Assembly (NCBI GenBank): GCA_964579725.1
Contig: CAZOHG010000001.1
Coordinates: forward strand, 1-64,000
Direction of reading: 5' to 3'
Length of the DNA: 64,000 nt
Source of the DNA: CAZOHG01 sp964579725
GTDB taxonomy: Bacteria; Zhuqueibacterota; JdFR-76; BMS3Abin05
Numbering within the stretch: the stretch's first letter is position 1; every line of letters begins with the position of its first letter. The notes beneath the pieces are model-generated. The model was not told the DNA's origin. It saw only the letters and a program-made list of their open reading frames with translations, and did not search any database. Shown here piece after piece: positions 43,163 to 52,197 of this stretch. A program made the position numbers and the translations under genes.

Positions 43163-45949
43163 TTAGGCTGAGATGTGAGATGTGCCCAGAGCGACGGGTC
43201 GTTGCAAATAATTTCGCAAAAAACGCCCCGTGTGCGAGTAGGGAACGGCCGCAATTTCTTCCGGAGTACCCGCCGCGACCACACGTCCGCCGTTTTCTCC
43301 GCCCTCAGGGCCCAGATCAATTACGTAGTCCGCCGATTTAATCACCTCCAAATTGTGCTCAATGACCAACACACTGTTACCGGCCTCAAGCAGGCGATTC
43401 AGACTTTGCAGGAGCCTTTCGATGTCGGCCATGTGCAATCCGGTGGTCGGTTCGTCCAAAATGTACAGAAAATGTTTTCCGCGTTTCACGGAAAGGTGGG
43501 CGGCCAATTTAACCCGTTGAGCCTCCCCTCCGGAAAGGGTGGTCGCCGGCTGTCCCAATTTCAGGTACCCCAGCCCCACATCTGCTAACAATTGAAGCGG
43601 GCGGGTAATTTTGGGGAGTCCTTTGAAAAAGGACAGCGCTTCATCCACGCTCATTTCCAACACGTCGTGAATGGTTTTTCCGCGGAAGGTCACTTGCAAT
43701 ATTTCCCGTTTGTAGCGCTTACCGTTGCACGCCTCACACGTCAGGTAAACGTCCGAGAGGAACTGCATGTCCACCTTGACCACGCCTGCCCCCTCGCAAA
43801 CATCGCAACGCCCTCCCTTCACATTGAAACTAAACCGCCCGGGTTTGTACCCCCGAATTTTACTCAGGCGGGTGTTGGCAAAAACCTGTCGAATCCCGTC
43901 AAAAGCCTTTAAATACGTGGCCGGGTTGGAACGAGGTGTGCGCCCAATGGGGGACTGATCGACCAAAACGGCGCCATCTACATTTTGCCAGCCCTCTAAA
44001 CCGCGGTGAGCCCCGACACGTCCTTTCCAATTACCCCGCAAATGTTGAAGACCCGCGTAGAGCACATCGTGAACCAGAGTGCTTTTCCCCGAGCCCGAAA
44101 CACCGGTAACCACACACAAAAGCCCCAAAGGGAAGCGAACGTCCAGGTTTTTCAGATTGTGTTCCGAAGCGCCCCGCACGGTGAGAAATTGCCCGTTTCC
44201 TCGCCGGCGGGTTTCGGGTACGGGAATCTGCCGCTCTCCTCGCAAGAATTTTCCCGTAACGGAATTGGGGTGGTGCAAAAGCCCTTCAAAGGAACCGGCA
44301 AAGACCACATTTCCCCCTGCCTCACCCGCTCCAGGGCCCAAATCCACAATAAAATCGGCTTCTTCTATAACATCTCGGTCGTGTTCCACCACAACAACCG
44401 TATTTCCCAGGTCGCGTATTTTTTGAAGTACGGAGATCAACCGACGGGTGTCCCGCGGGTGTAGTCCAACTGTCGGTTCATCCAAAACGTAGAGCGAGCC
44501 CGTCAATTTGGTCCCCAAAGCCGTGGCTAAATGAATCCGCTGCATTTCACCGCCGGAAAGCGTCGACGAACGCCGATTAAGGGTGAGGTACGCCAACCCC
44601 ACATTGACTAAATAGGATAGCCGGTTTTTGACTTCTCGCACAATCTGTTCGGCCACAAGTGCATCTTCCGGCGGCAGGGTCAGGTTTTCGAAAAAATCCA
44701 GGGCCCTCTTAATCGTCATGTTCACAATATCACCGATTCGCTTACCGGCCACCCAAACATCTTGAGCTTCCGGCCGCAAGCGTGTCCCGTGACAATCGGG
44801 ACAGCGTGTGTACCCGCGGTAGCGGCTAATGAAAACGCGTACACCGATTTTGTATTTTTTGTTCTCCAAATCGCGGAAAAAGCCCTTGACCCCCGGGAAA
44901 CCGTCTGCACCATCGAAAACACGGCGCTTTTGCTCGGGCGTCAATTCGGAAAACGGGACATCCAAAGGGACATCGAGATTCTCTGCAATTTCTTCCAGCC
45001 ACCTGAACATGTAGCGGTTGGATCGGGTGTTCCAGGGCTCAATGGCGCCTTCCCGAATTGTTTTGCGCGGATCGGGCACCACGCGATTCGGGTCAATTTC
45101 AATCACGTCCCCGAAACCGTGGCAGGTGGGACAAGCGCCGTAGGGATTGTTGAAGGAAAAAAGCCGGGGCTGAGGTTCCGGAAATCGGCGTTCGCAACGG
45201 GGGCAGCGGCGTTCCTCGGAAAAGGCCAGTCGGTCTTCTCCCGTCCAAACAAGAATTGCCCCGTTTCCAAACTGAGCTGCCAAACCGAGAGCTTCCATCC
45301 AGCGTGCCCGTTTGGTGGTTTGCACGAGCAGGCGATCCACCAAAACCATTGCCTCGGCGTTCTTCAGTTCGGGAAAAGTCTTTTCCGTCAGACGAAGAAT
45401 GTCTCCATTTGCTTTGATTCTCCGAAACCCGTTTTGAATCAGCCACCGGGAATAGTCCGAAGGAGACGAATCTTCGGGCGGGGAAAAGGCAAACCCGACC
45501 AATGCTTCTTTGCCCAAATATTTTTCAAGCAGGAGGGCAAAAATTTCTTCGTGGGTGAAGCGCTTGGCCTCGATGCCGCAGACAGGACAAATGGTGTGGC
45601 CCGCGCGTGCGAAAAGCAAGCGAAGGTAATCGTAGATTTCCGTAACCGTGCCTACCGTGGAACGTGAGGTGCGCACCGTGTTTTTTTGTTCCACAGCAAT
45701 CGCCGGCGAGATCCCCAAAATCCGGTCGACGTCCGGTTTGTCCATTCGCTCCAAAAATTGCCGGGCGTAAGCCGATAGGGATTCGACGTAGCGCCGTTGG
45801 CCTTCCGCGTACAGAGTGTCAAACGCTAAACTGGATTTCCCTGAGCCGGACACCCCGGTTAGAACAATGAACCGATTTCGGGGTAAATCCAGAGAAATAT
45901 TTTTCAGATTGTGAACCCGCGCCCCCTGAATGTGAATCGATGTTACCAT
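43163..45949 (-). CDS. uvrA: Excinuclease ABC subunit A
   Basis: A full-length UvrA of 928 residues, the damage-recognition ATPase of nucleotide excision repair. Two ABC modules are visible: Walker A GVSGSGKSSLAF near residue 32 and GVSGSGKSTLVHD in the second half, with signature motifs (LSGGEMQRI, LSGGEAQRV) and Walker B (VLDEPTVGLHPRD, ILDEPTTGLHMAD). Zinc-binding CxxC pairs occur in the inserted domains (CPVC, CPRC, CDVC). It is 27 nt downstream of udk. Confidence 0.99.
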   Translation of the reverse strand: MVTSIHIQGARVHNLKNISLDLPRNRFIVLTGVSGSGKSSLAFDTLYAEGQRRYVESLSAYARQFLERMDKPDVDRILGISPAIAVEQKNTVRTSRSTVGTVTEIYDYLRLLFARAGHTICPVCGIEAKRFTHEEIFALLLEKYLGKEALVGFAFSPPEDSSPSDYSRWLIQNGFRRIKANGDILRLTEKTFPELKNAEAMVLVDRLLVQTTKRARWMEALGLAAQFGNGAILVWTGEDRLAFSEERRCPRCERRFPEPQPRLFSFNNPYGACPTCHGFGDVIEIDPNRVVPDPRKTIREGAIEPWNTRSNRYMFRWLEEIAENLDVPLDVPFSELTPEQKRRVFDGADGFPGVKGFFRDLENKKYKIGVRVFISRYRGYTRCPDCHGTRLRPEAQDVWVAGKRIGDIVNMTIKRALDFFENLTLPPEDALVAEQIVREVKNRLSYLVNVGLAYLTLNRRSSTLSGGEMQRIHLATALGTKLTGSLYVLDEPTVGLHPRDTRRLISVLQKIRDLGNTVVVVEHDRDVIEEADFIVDLGPGAGEAGGNVVFAGSFEGLLHHPNSVTGKFLRGERQIPVPETRRRGNGQFLTVRGASEHNLKNLDVRFPLGLLCVVTGVSGSGKSTLVHDVLYAGLQHLRGNWKGRVGAHRGLEGWQNVDGAVLVDQSPIGRTPRSNPATYLKAFDGIRQVFANTRLSKIRGYKPGRFSFNVKGGRCDVCEGAGVVKVDMQFLSDVYLTCEACNGKRYKREILQVTFRGKTIHDVLEMSVDEALSFFKGLPKITRPLQLLADVGLGYLKLGQPATTLSGGEAQRVKLAAHLSVKRGKHFLYILDEPTTGLHMADIERLLQSLNRLLEAGNSVLVIEHNLEVIKSADYVIDLGPEGGENGGRVVAAGTPEEIAAVPYSHTGRFLRNYLQRPVALGTSHISA

Positions 45950-45976
45950 TGGGTGGGTTGCGTTCCAACGTCCACG

Positions 45977-46609
45977 TTAATCTTCTTCTAATTCCTTGAG
46001 CAGTGCCTCAATCTTTGTTCGCAGCAGATCAATCGCCACGTAATTCATGCCGCCTTCCGGAATAATGACGTCGGCGTAGCGTTTGGAAGGCTCCACAAAT
46101 TCCAAATGCATCGGGCGAACGCTCTTGGTATACTGCTCAATGACCGACTCCACCGAACGCCCGCGTTCTTTAATGTCGCGTTTCAGACGTCGAATAAACC
46201 GAACGTCGGCGTCGGTGTCTACATAAATTTTAATATCCATGAGATTGCGAAGTTCCGGATTGTCCAAAATCAAGATGCCCTCAAGAATAATAATGTCCTC
46301 ACCACCCACCGGAATGGTTTCCTTTTTGCGCGTGTGGGTGGTAAAATCGTAGATCGGCTGCTGCACCACTTTTCCGGCCAGCAATTCTTTGAGCTGCGCA
46401 ATCAGGAGGTTTGTGTCAAAAGCGTCTGGGTGATCAAAATTCTGCTTTACACGCTCCTCAAAGGGAATGCCTGTTTGATCTTTGTAATAGGCATCTTGCT
46501 GTAAAATCAGCACCTTTTTTGAGCCCAGGTCTTTGAATAGATTTTTCGCGATTAACGTTTTGCCTGAGCCGGAACCACCGGCAATACCAATTAGAATACG
46601 TTTTTTCAC
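45977..46609 (-). CDS. udk: Uridine kinase
   Basis: A 210-residue uridine/cytidine kinase: P-loop GGSGSGKT, then the Udk pattern LQQDAYYKD, FDHPDAFD, YDFTTHTRK, IILEGILI and the lid RRLKRDIKERGRS. It phosphorylates uridine and cytidine with ATP or GTP in pyrimidine salvage. The GTG at 46609 has GAGGAG four nt upstream; a TTG at 46621 would overlap that site and is rejected. It lies between cdd and uvrA. Confidence 0.96.
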   Translation of the reverse strand: MKKRILIGIAGGSGSGKTLIAKNLFKDLGSKKVLILQQDAYYKDQTGIPFEERVKQNFDHPDAFDTNLLIAQLKELLAGKVVQQPIYDFTTHTRKKETIPVGGEDIIILEGILILDNPELRNLMDIKIYVDTDADVRFIRRLKRDIKERGRSVESVIEQYTKSVRPMHLEFVEPSKRYADVIIPEGGMNYVAIDLLRTKIEALLKELEED

Positions 46610-46674
46610 CGCTCTCCTCAAAATTGAATACCGTCCATTTTCTATTTCAGGGGCGCAATTCTGGCCGAAACCCT

Positions 46675-47082
46675 TTATTCCTCTTTATCCAGAAAGCTCT
46701 GGTCGAAGGCGGCCGGAAATAAATCTTTGAGTTTGTATTTTTGGATTTTTCCCTTCAGATTGGAAAGGATGATTGTCAGGTTGGGCGCGTAATCCCACAG
46801 AACCTGCCGACAAGCACCACAAGGGGGACATAAATCGTCCGAATCCGTCACAATGGCCAGGGAATCAAATGATTGCTCGCCTTCCGAAAGCGCCTTAAAC
46901 AGGGCAACGCGTTCGGCACAAATGGTCAGTCCGTAGGAACTGGATTCCACATTAATACCGCTGTACACGTGTCCTTCTTTCGTCCGGAGGGCCGCTCCCA
47001 CCTTGAAGTGAGAGTAGCGTGCCAGAGCCTTTTCCCGTGCCTTTTTCGCCAATTGTACCAGTTCGGCATCTTCTTCTTTCAT
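46675..47082 (-). CDS. cdd: Cytidine deaminase
   Basis: A 135-residue homotetramer-type cytidine deaminase. The zinc site is complete: TICAERVAL (Cys and catalytic Glu) and PPCGACRQVL (two Cys). KVGAAL and the N-terminal helix fit the family. It turns cytidine into uridine, which the udk product downstream can phosphorylate, so the pair forms a salvage unit. Confidence 0.97.
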   Translation of the reverse strand: MKEEDAELVQLAKKAREKALARYSHFKVGAALRTKEGHVYSGINVESSSYGLTICAERVALFKALSEGEQSFDSLAIVTDSDDLCPPCGACRQVLWDYAPNLTIILSNLKGKIQKYKLKDLFPAAFDQSFLDKEE

Positions 47083-47106
47083 TTCGACCTCGTTTTTGAT
47101 TCAGGC

Positions 47107-47142
47107 AAAAAAAATCCGAGGCCTTGAAAAAACCTCGGATTT
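47107..47142 (-). terminator. Rho-independent terminator after ssb
   Basis: Minus strand AAATCCGAGG, loop of 11 bases, CCTCGGATTT, then a run of eight T residues shared with the stem end. It lies 28 nt past the ssb stop and only 24 nt before the cdd start, so cdd would depend on read-through unless it has a promoter within the gap. Confidence 0.88.
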
Positions 47143-47170
47143 ACTGTCCTTTTCCTCACACATTGTGTGC

Positions 47171-47590
47171 TTAAAACGGTAAATCGTCATCGTTAGCGGT
47201 CATGTCACCATTGCCAGGAGCCGGGGGCTCGGCAATGTCCGAGGGAGCCACGCCTTCCCTGCGTCCCAACATTTGCATGGAATCAGCGACAATTTCCGTG
47301 GTCGTTCGTTTCATTCCGTTTTGGTCTTCCCACGTACGTGTGCGCAGCCGCCCTTCCACGTACACCTGACTTCCCTTTTTCAAATATTCCCCTACAATTT
47401 CGGCCAGCTTCCGCCAGGCCACAATTCGATGCCATTCGGTGTGATCCTTAAAGTTGCCTTCCTTATCTTTCCACCGCTCATTGGTCGCAATACTGAAGGT
47501 TGCCACTGCCGTTCCGTTGGGTGTGTACTTGAGTTCCGGATCGCTCCCCAAATTGCCGATTAAGATGACTTTGTTCACGCCATTTGCCAT
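47171..47590 (-). CDS. ssb: Single-stranded DNA-binding protein
   Basis: A 139-residue SSB: OB fold with MANGVNKVILIGNLGSDPELKYTPNGTAVATFSIAT, WHRIVAWRKLAEI and VYVEGRLRTRTWED, then a Pro/Gly linker and the acidic C-terminal tip DDDLPF that recruits repair and replication partners. AGGAGG lies upstream of the ATG. It is expressed from its own promoter and followed by a terminator. Confidence 0.98.
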   Translation of the reverse strand: MANGVNKVILIGNLGSDPELKYTPNGTAVATFSIATNERWKDKEGNFKDHTEWHRIVAWRKLAEIVGEYLKKGSQVYVEGRLRTRTWEDQNGMKRTTTEIVADSMQMLGRREGVAPSDIAEPPAPGNGDMTANDDDLPF

Positions 47591-47634
47591 AATTCCCCTC
47601 CTTTTGGGTTGGTGAAAGGCTAATTTCTGTCAAT

Positions 47635-47662
47635 ATTTAAGAATTTTTTTTCAGGATGTCAA
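47635..47662 (-). promoter_or_regulatory. Promoter of ssb
   Basis: Minus strand TTGACA (47657-47662), 16 bp spacer, TTAAAT (47635-47640). The -35 is perfect, the -10 matches four of six. The leader to the ATG at 47590 is about 40 nt and includes AGGAGG. Confidence 0.55.
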
Positions 47663-47761
47663 GCATTTTTTCCGGCCAAAGTGAAATTTTGCCCGATTTT
47701 CCCAAGATTTTCCAATTTACCGACAGGTTTGCCCTCCCTGTGCCCGCAAAAGGAGGAATTT

Positions 47762-49195
47762 TCACCCCTTCACCACACCAATAGGTTTCAATTTTGCTAC
47801 TTTGCGTGCAATTCCGGCCCCCTCAACAGCTTCTACCACATCGACCACATCTTTGTATGCTTCGGGAATCTCCTCCACCATTGTGGCGCGACTGGCAGCC
47901 ATGGAGAAAATCCCGCGCGATTCTAATTCCTGGTGAATGTTTCGGCCCCTCGCCGATTTTTTCGCCTGACGGCGGCTCATCTTTCGCCCGGCACCGTGGC
48001 AGGAAGACCCGAACGTTTCGGTCATGGCGCGCTCGGTTCCCACCAGAACAAAGGAGTAGCGGCCCATATCGCCGGGAATCAAAACCGGCTGTCCCACACT
48101 CCGGTAAGCCAAAGGCACGGCCGGATTTCCGGGCCCGAATGCCCGGGTAGCGCCTTTGCGGTGCACTACCAATTCCTTTTCCTGGCCGTCTACCACATGC
48201 GTTTCCAGTTTGGCAATGTTGTGCGCCACCTCGTACACTGTTTGGAGACCAATGTCCCGCGGCCCCAGATGTAGCCCCGCTTCAAAGGCTTCTCGAATCC
48301 AGTGAGAAATCACTTGCCGGTTTGCAAAGGCGTAATTAATGGCCGCATTCATGGCACCAAAGTACTCCTGCCCTTCGGGCGATTCAAAAGGGGCACAACA
48401 AAGCTGGCGGTCGGGAAGTTCAATACCATACTTTTCCGAGGCGCGCAGCATTTTTCGAATGAAATCGTCGCACACCTGGTGGCCGAAACCGCGGGAGCCC
48501 GTGTGCACAATGACGGCCACCTGTCCCTCAAAAAGCCCGAACGCCTTGGCCGCCTCCGAATCGAAAATGTCACTGACCACGTCCACTTCCACAAAATGAT
48601 TGCCTGAGCCGATCGTCCCGAGTTGAGGGCGGCCGCGGGTGTAGGCCTCTGCGCTGACGGCGGCGGGATCGGCGTGCGGCATTTCACCGTGCTCCTCAAT
48701 AAATTCCAGATCGTTTTCCGTTCCGAAGCCATGCTCCACCGCCCAGCGAGCCCCTTTCACTAAAACAGATTTTTCGTCCGTCGCACTCAATTTAAGCGGG
48801 CCTTTGGACCCCACACCGGACGGCACCCGGGAAAAAATGGCGGCCACCAAATCCTGAATTTTCCCCTGCACATCGGTTACGTGCAGCTTCGAGCGCAAAA
48901 GCCGGACACCGCAATTAATATCGTACCCCACGCCTCCGGGCGAAATAATTCCGTTCTTTCGGTCAAATGCTGCCACACCGCCAATGGGAAATCCGTACCC
49001 CCAGTGAATGTCCGGCATGGCCAATGCGTACTTTTCAATGCCGGGTAGTTGGGCCACGTTGACCACTTGCTGAACACTTTCGTCCGACTGAATGTCGGCC
49101 AACATTTTTTCCGAGGCGTAAATCCGCCCGGGCACCCGCATTTTGCCTTCACGGGGAATTTCCCACACGTACTCGCGGATTTTTTTAAATTCCAT
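47762..49195 (-). CDS. rtcB: RNA-splicing ligase RtcB
   Basis: A 477-residue RtcB: GVGYDINCGVRLLR (metal-binding Asp/Cys), GTIGSGNHFVEVD, VHTGSRGFGHQV and the guanylation site SSCHGAGRKMSRRQAKK (His). It joins 2',3'-cyclic phosphate and 5'-OH RNA ends with GTP and Mn2+. ATG at 49195 begins MEFKKIREYVWEI with GAGG six nt upstream; a TTG five codons earlier is rejected. It is 18 nt downstream of the archease gene, its known cofactor. Confidence 0.98.
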   Translation of the reverse strand: MEFKKIREYVWEIPREGKMRVPGRIYASEKMLADIQSDESVQQVVNVAQLPGIEKYALAMPDIHWGYGFPIGGVAAFDRKNGIISPGGVGYDINCGVRLLRSKLHVTDVQGKIQDLVAAIFSRVPSGVGSKGPLKLSATDEKSVLVKGARWAVEHGFGTENDLEFIEEHGEMPHADPAAVSAEAYTRGRPQLGTIGSGNHFVEVDVVSDIFDSEAAKAFGLFEGQVAVIVHTGSRGFGHQVCDDFIRKMLRASEKYGIELPDRQLCCAPFESPEGQEYFGAMNAAINYAFANRQVISHWIREAFEAGLHLGPRDIGLQTVYEVAHNIAKLETHVVDGQEKELVVHRKGATRAFGPGNPAVPLAYRSVGQPVLIPGDMGRYSFVLVGTERAMTETFGSSCHGAGRKMSRRQAKKSARGRNIHQELESRGIFSMAASRATMVEEIPEAYKDVVDVVEAVEGAGIARKVAKLKPIGVVKG

Positions 49196-49213
49196 GACTC
49201 GCCTCTCCAAAAT

Positions 49214-49633
49214 TTACAGGTCGAAAATGACGTTTGCGTACCAAAATTGCTTCCGCTTTTCAACAATGAGATGGTGGTAGGTCGCGGCTTTGATCTCCCG
49301 CAGAATTTCATGTCGCTCAGGGTTAAAAAGTTCCCCTCGCAGGGTAGCCATCAGATCAAACGCCCCGGTCAGGCGCACGTCAAATTCGGAAAACAACCAG
49401 CCTTCGGTTTCGAATTCGAAATTGAGGCGATTCAGCCACACCACAAGCAGCTCGTCCAGATGATCAGCTCGAAGGTTCACCGTTTTCTTCGAGAGGGGGT
49501 GAATCTTTTCCGGCGTCGTGAGAATCGCCGTCATACCGAAAGCGGCAAGCTCAAATAATTCTTCCCGTGTGCGGGCAAACACTTCCAGCCCAATGTCGGC
49601 CGTGTGTTCGGTAAATCTAAAATGAGGGATCAC
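49214..49633 (-). CDS. Archease
   Basis: A 139-residue archease: FTEHTADIGLEVFARTREELFELAAFGMTAIL at the N-terminus and the C-terminal REIKAATYHHLIVEK..FWYANVIFDL are the family's conserved ends, including the metal-binding acidic residues. Archease speeds multiple-turnover guanylation of RtcB. The start is GTG. Placement 18 nt upstream of rtcB supports function in the same RNA-repair unit. Confidence 0.96.
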   Translation of the reverse strand: MIPHFRFTEHTADIGLEVFARTREELFELAAFGMTAILTTPEKIHPLSKKTVNLRADHLDELLVVWLNRLNFEFETEGWLFSEFDVRLTGAFDLMATLRGELFNPERHEILREIKAATYHHLIVEKRKQFWYANVIFDL

Positions 49634-49731
49634 AACCGGGCGCTTTCGTTCGTTGAATAGTCATTTTTGCTCGAAATCTCCCATTTTTTCATCCGTAATT
49701 GAAAGAAATATTCGGCAGCCGTTGCTTTTGT

Positions 49732-50307
49732 CTACCGCCGATTTTTGTCCTCAAATCGAAAAACTCGCTTCATGGCAAAAAGCACGTCCTGTGCGGCCTG
49801 TTTGCCGACATCAGAGAGGGTGGCTTTTTGAAAACCGTAAACCTTTAAATCCAAAAGATTTCGGTAATTTTGAAACATTTCTCGCGTAACATATTGCCGT
49901 ACCCATTTCCCTTTGGACGGAAGTTTTTTTCTGCGCCAAGACGGCAGAATTTTGTAGGGAACTTCTTGTTTCGCCAGATAGTGAAGCCAGTTTTCGGGAA
50001 AGGATTGTTCCACAGCAACGGCCAGAATTTTTTGTTCAAGGGGTCCAGCGGGGGCCGATTTCACCTGTAAGGTCACAACACAATTGGGATTTTTGTCCAG
50101 CCCGACCACCCTTACCCAAGTTACTTTCTCCAAATTTCTCCGAATTTCGCTGAGTAACAACTGCCTCACAGGAGTGAGTTTTCCAAATGTGGTCAACCCA
50201 ACCGTGACAACACGGGGCGGATCTTGTGCCCTCAAGCTCGTCCCTAAAAGGAAAATTCCCACCAAAATGCCCACTGGTACGCGTACGGCGATTGTGTGCT
50301 GTTTCAT
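49732..50307 (-). CDS. Uncharacterised secreted protein
   Basis: A 191-residue protein with a signal peptide ending in SLRAQ. I recognise no domain. The first half has VVTVGLTTFGKLTPVRQLLLSEIRRNLEKVTWVRVVG, which could be a CsgG/FlgT-like alpha/beta fold but is too weak to call. The second half is basic and Lys/Trp/Tyr-rich (LPSWRRKKLPSKGKWVRQYV). It sits between the nicotinate phosphoribosyltransferase and archease genes, with no evident functional tie to either. Confidence 0.65.
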   Translation of the reverse strand: MKQHTIAVRVPVGILVGIFLLGTSLRAQDPPRVVTVGLTTFGKLTPVRQLLLSEIRRNLEKVTWVRVVGLDKNPNCVVTLQVKSAPAGPLEQKILAVAVEQSFPENWLHYLAKQEVPYKILPSWRRKKLPSKGKWVRQYVTREMFQNYRNLLDLKVYGFQKATLSDVGKQAAQDVLFAMKRVFRFEDKNRR

Positions 50308-50398
50308 CGTTCAGATCCTCCTTCGGTTTGGAATGAAACGGCTGCCAAGCGGTCACAAATTTTGAGGGGAAAACTCCTTTCGTTTAGAGATCGATCTT

Positions 50399-51583
50399 TT
50401 ACAATACAAAAGAATCCAATTGCTCTAACACGTACGCGCGAATGTCTTGGTGGTCAGGTAACTCGAGCAGAAGCTCTTTGTGATCCAGAATCGGCTTGAG
50501 AAGCGGCTCGTAGGGAACCCCGCAGGCACACACCGGCCGGGGCTTTTGCCCGAAGGGCACCACGACCGAAGCACGACATTGAGGACACCGGTACACCTCT
50601 TTGCGCCCAGAGGCCTTCCCCCGTTTGGCCAATGGCTTGCCGTCAATTTCCACAATATCCATAGCAAAATCAAGCACGGGGGCACTGCTAATAGAGGTTC
50701 CGATTCCGTAGGCGTCCACCACTTCATTTAGTTGAGGAATTTTATTTTCGTCAATCCCGCCTGAAACAAAAATTTTGACCTCCTCGAAACCGCGCAGGTT
50801 CAACTCCCAGCGAACTTCTTTCAAAATACTCAAAAAATCGCCGCGGCGTGATCCGGGTGTGTCCAGACGAATGCCGAACAATTTTCCTTTCATGGCTTCC
50901 GCCACGCGGACGGATTCAAATTTTTCGTCCGTAAAGGTGTCAATCAAAGCCACCCGCGCGACTTTGGGGTCGATGATTCGGTCGAACGCCTTTACGGCTT
51001 CCACCGTGTCCCCCAAAATCAGAATAAGTGCGTGGGGAATGGTTCCTGAAGGGGGAATACCCAAAAGTTCGGCACTTTTGACCACCGCCACGCCGTCACA
51101 CCCCCCTACAAAGGCGTTACGTTCGATCATTGGCGCCAACACGGGGTGAATGCGGCGGGCTCCAAAACTGAGCACAATTTTTTCCCCGGCGGCCTTTTTG
51201 CACCGCGCGGCTTTGGTTGCCACGCCGGAAGCCTGGCACAGTAACCCTAAAATGGCCGTCTCGTAGAGACCGAAATCGAGGTAGCGCCCTTCAATCACGA
51301 GCACAGGTTCGTTTTCCCGAAAAACGGTTCCCTCCGGCATGGCCCACACCTTCACGTCCAGATTACGGAGCAGCGCCACAGCCTCTTCCAAACCGGCAAA
51401 CACCCCCCAGGTTCGCCCTTCCGGAAAACGCTTTACAACAAATTCGGCAACGACCGGTTTGTCCCTTTTTTCGGCTTCCAAAATTTCCTTGGTGCGGGAA
51501 AAATACACATCCACCACACGGCCGGATTTAATTTCTTCCTCCGTGGCCACATGAAAATGACGTCCTCTTTGCTCTGGCTTCAT
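50399..51583 (-). CDS. Nicotinate phosphoribosyltransferase with C-terminal zinc ribbon
   Basis: A 394-residue NAPRTase of the archaeal/bacterial short class. Visible: VVAEFVVKRFPEG, the SFGARRIHP motif with the phosphoribosyl-site Arg and His, VGGCDGVAVVKSAELLGI, GTIPHALIL, and VSGGIDENKIPQLNEVVDAYGIGTSI. The C-terminal ~60 residues hold CPQC ... CACG, a probable zinc ribbon. It converts nicotinate and PRPP to nicotinate mononucleotide in NAD salvage. It lies 35 nt downstream of the DJ-1/PfpI gene. Confidence 0.93.
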   Translation of the reverse strand: MKPEQRGRHFHVATEEEIKSGRVVDVYFSRTKEILEAEKRDKPVVAEFVVKRFPEGRTWGVFAGLEEAVALLRNLDVKVWAMPEGTVFRENEPVLVIEGRYLDFGLYETAILGLLCQASGVATKAARCKKAAGEKIVLSFGARRIHPVLAPMIERNAFVGGCDGVAVVKSAELLGIPPSGTIPHALILILGDTVEAVKAFDRIIDPKVARVALIDTFTDEKFESVRVAEAMKGKLFGIRLDTPGSRRGDFLSILKEVRWELNLRGFEEVKIFVSGGIDENKIPQLNEVVDAYGIGTSISSAPVLDFAMDIVEIDGKPLAKRGKASGRKEVYRCPQCRASVVVPFGQKPRPVCACGVPYEPLLKPILDHKELLLELPDHQDIRAYVLEQLDSFVL

Positions 51584-51618
51584 TGGGTTCCTCGCGCGAT
51601 TTAAGTCTCGATATTTTT

Positions 51619-52146
51619 TTACATATTCGATTTTTCAAGCGTTTCAACGACGGCGCGACAAAAATAGGGAAGGTCCGCCGGCACGCGAGCGGTAATTAAA
51701 TTGTTGTCCACCACAACAGGGGCATCCTGGTAAATAGCTCCTGCGTTGAGGAGATCATCCTTTGTGGAAATGTAGCCGGTCACCTTTCGGCCTTCCACCA
51801 CGCCCGCCGAAATCAGCACCCACCCGCCGTGGCAAATACTGGCCACCACTTTGTTGGCCGCGTCGGCTTTTCGGACAATCTCCAACACGGCACTGTTGAG
51901 CCGAAGCTTATCGGGCCCCCAACCGCCCGGAATGAGAACAGCGTCAAAGACCTCGTTGACAAACTTCTCGGCGGGGCCGTCCGTTTCGGCCGTCAGCCCC
52001 TTTTTGCCACGGTACATTTTCTCCCCCAAACCGGCCACCGTTATTTCCGCTCCCTCTTCCTCGAGCCGAATTTTCGGGTACCAAAATTCCAAATCCTCGA
52101 AATACGGCCCGACAAAAATCAACACCTTTTTGCCTTTCAGCCGCAT
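51619..52146 (-). CDS. DJ-1/PfpI family protein
   Basis: A 175-residue single-domain DJ-1/PfpI protein. The nucleophile elbow ASICHGGWVLI carries the reactive Cys followed by His, as in PfpI and YraA-type proteins; VLIFVGPYFEDLEFWYP and DAVLIPGGWGPDKLR are also conserved, including the acidic residue at EDLE. Members act as proteases, glyoxalases or deglycases, and the exact activity cannot be read from sequence. It lies between the propeller gene and the NAPRTase gene. Confidence 0.92.
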   Translation of the reverse strand: MRLKGKKVLIFVGPYFEDLEFWYPKIRLEEEGAEITVAGLGEKMYRGKKGLTAETDGPAEKFVNEVFDAVLIPGGWGPDKLRLNSAVLEIVRKADAANKVVASICHGGWVLISAGVVEGRKVTGYISTKDDLLNAGAIYQDAPVVVDNNLITARVPADLPYFCRAVVETLEKSNM

Positions 52147-52197
52147 TTTCCTTCCTCCGCTTTCTTATTGAATCAACCGACGAAAAAGAATTTTTTC

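Noticed and set aside
44762..45667. 301-codon plus-strand frame opposite uvrA
   Set aside because: It lies wholly antisense to the well-conserved uvrA, and its product has no recognisable pattern; an open antisense frame here follows from uvrA codon use.
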